Shown: positions 63,987 to 64,000 of the stretch, piece after piece
Numbering within the stretch: the stretch's first letter is position 1
How the letters are laid out: every line of letters begins with the position of its first letter
Assembly (NCBI GenBank): GCA_947652115.1
Contig: OX393571.1
Coordinates: forward strand, 11,851,504 to 11,915,503
DNA: 64,000 nucleotides
Source: Blastomussa wellsi
Lineage: Eukaryota > Cnidaria > Anthozoa > Scleractinia > Plerogyridae
Direction: 5' to 3'
The notes under the pieces: generated by a model
The model's database searches: none
What the model was told of the DNA's origin: nothing
The model's input: the letters and a program-made list of their open reading frames with translations, nothing else
Translations under genes and position numbers: made by a program

Positions 63987-64000
63987 CTTAGCAAATTAAA

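Noticed and set aside
63480..63555. tRNA gene
   Set aside because: A and B boxes are present but the acceptor stem does not pair, and the sequence continues into a SINE body. The same applies to the tRNA-like blocks at 3322, 12621 and 48074.

Overview
The window looks like a gene-poor, repeat-rich anthozoan cnidarian genome, most likely a stony coral. The evidence is AT-rich DNA with long introns, many foldback elements (MITEs), CR1/L2-, RTE- and DIRS-type retrotransposons, and one very large mosaic gene of the kind known from coral skeletal-matrix adhesins (coadhesin-like). The species assignment is inference.

The main content is one gene, or two abutting genes, on the minus strand across nearly the whole window. 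By following splice sites and phases I placed 36 coding exons, about 7.56 kb or 2,520 codons. Both ends lie outside the window. From N to C the order is: F5/8C (63986-62938); three copies of a five-exon cassette VWA-TSP1-TSP1 (62665-55045, 54418-50757, 50104-44743); an eight-domain TSP1 array (43944-36997); F5/8C (25517-23214); two fucolectin-like FTP domains (21857-21205 and 20702-14564); F5/8C (13025-9941); and four FN3 domains (6893-1954). Cassette exon lengths repeat almost exactly (237/89/238/189/177 nt). Nearly all introns are phase 1 at domain edges and phase 0 inside VWA and F5/8C. The protein should be secreted or extracellular, with ion-dependent adhesion (VWA), matrix binding (TSP1) and carbohydrate or lipid binding (F5/8C, FTP). 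The 11.5-kb gap between 36997 and 25517 is the weakest join and may hide an exon or a gene boundary.

Every mobile element I recognise lies in an intron of this gene. They include a CR1/L2-like LINE (18999-20360), a 5'-truncated RTE LINE (56236-58525), a degenerate DIRS-like element (14836-16300), and a 3.3-kb transposon with minisatellite arms (29028-32309). That transposon carries a nested hAT element encoding a truncated DUF4371-type transposase (30465-32207). There are also many MITE families, several with visible target-site duplications of 5, 6, 8 or 9 bp or TTAA. tRNA- and 5S-derived SINE pieces are present too. On other frames there are a coiled-coil ORF without a clear start codon (1445-621, minus) and an orphan SH3-domain fragment (48949-49151, plus). 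No CRISPR array, rRNA gene or functional tRNA gene was seen.
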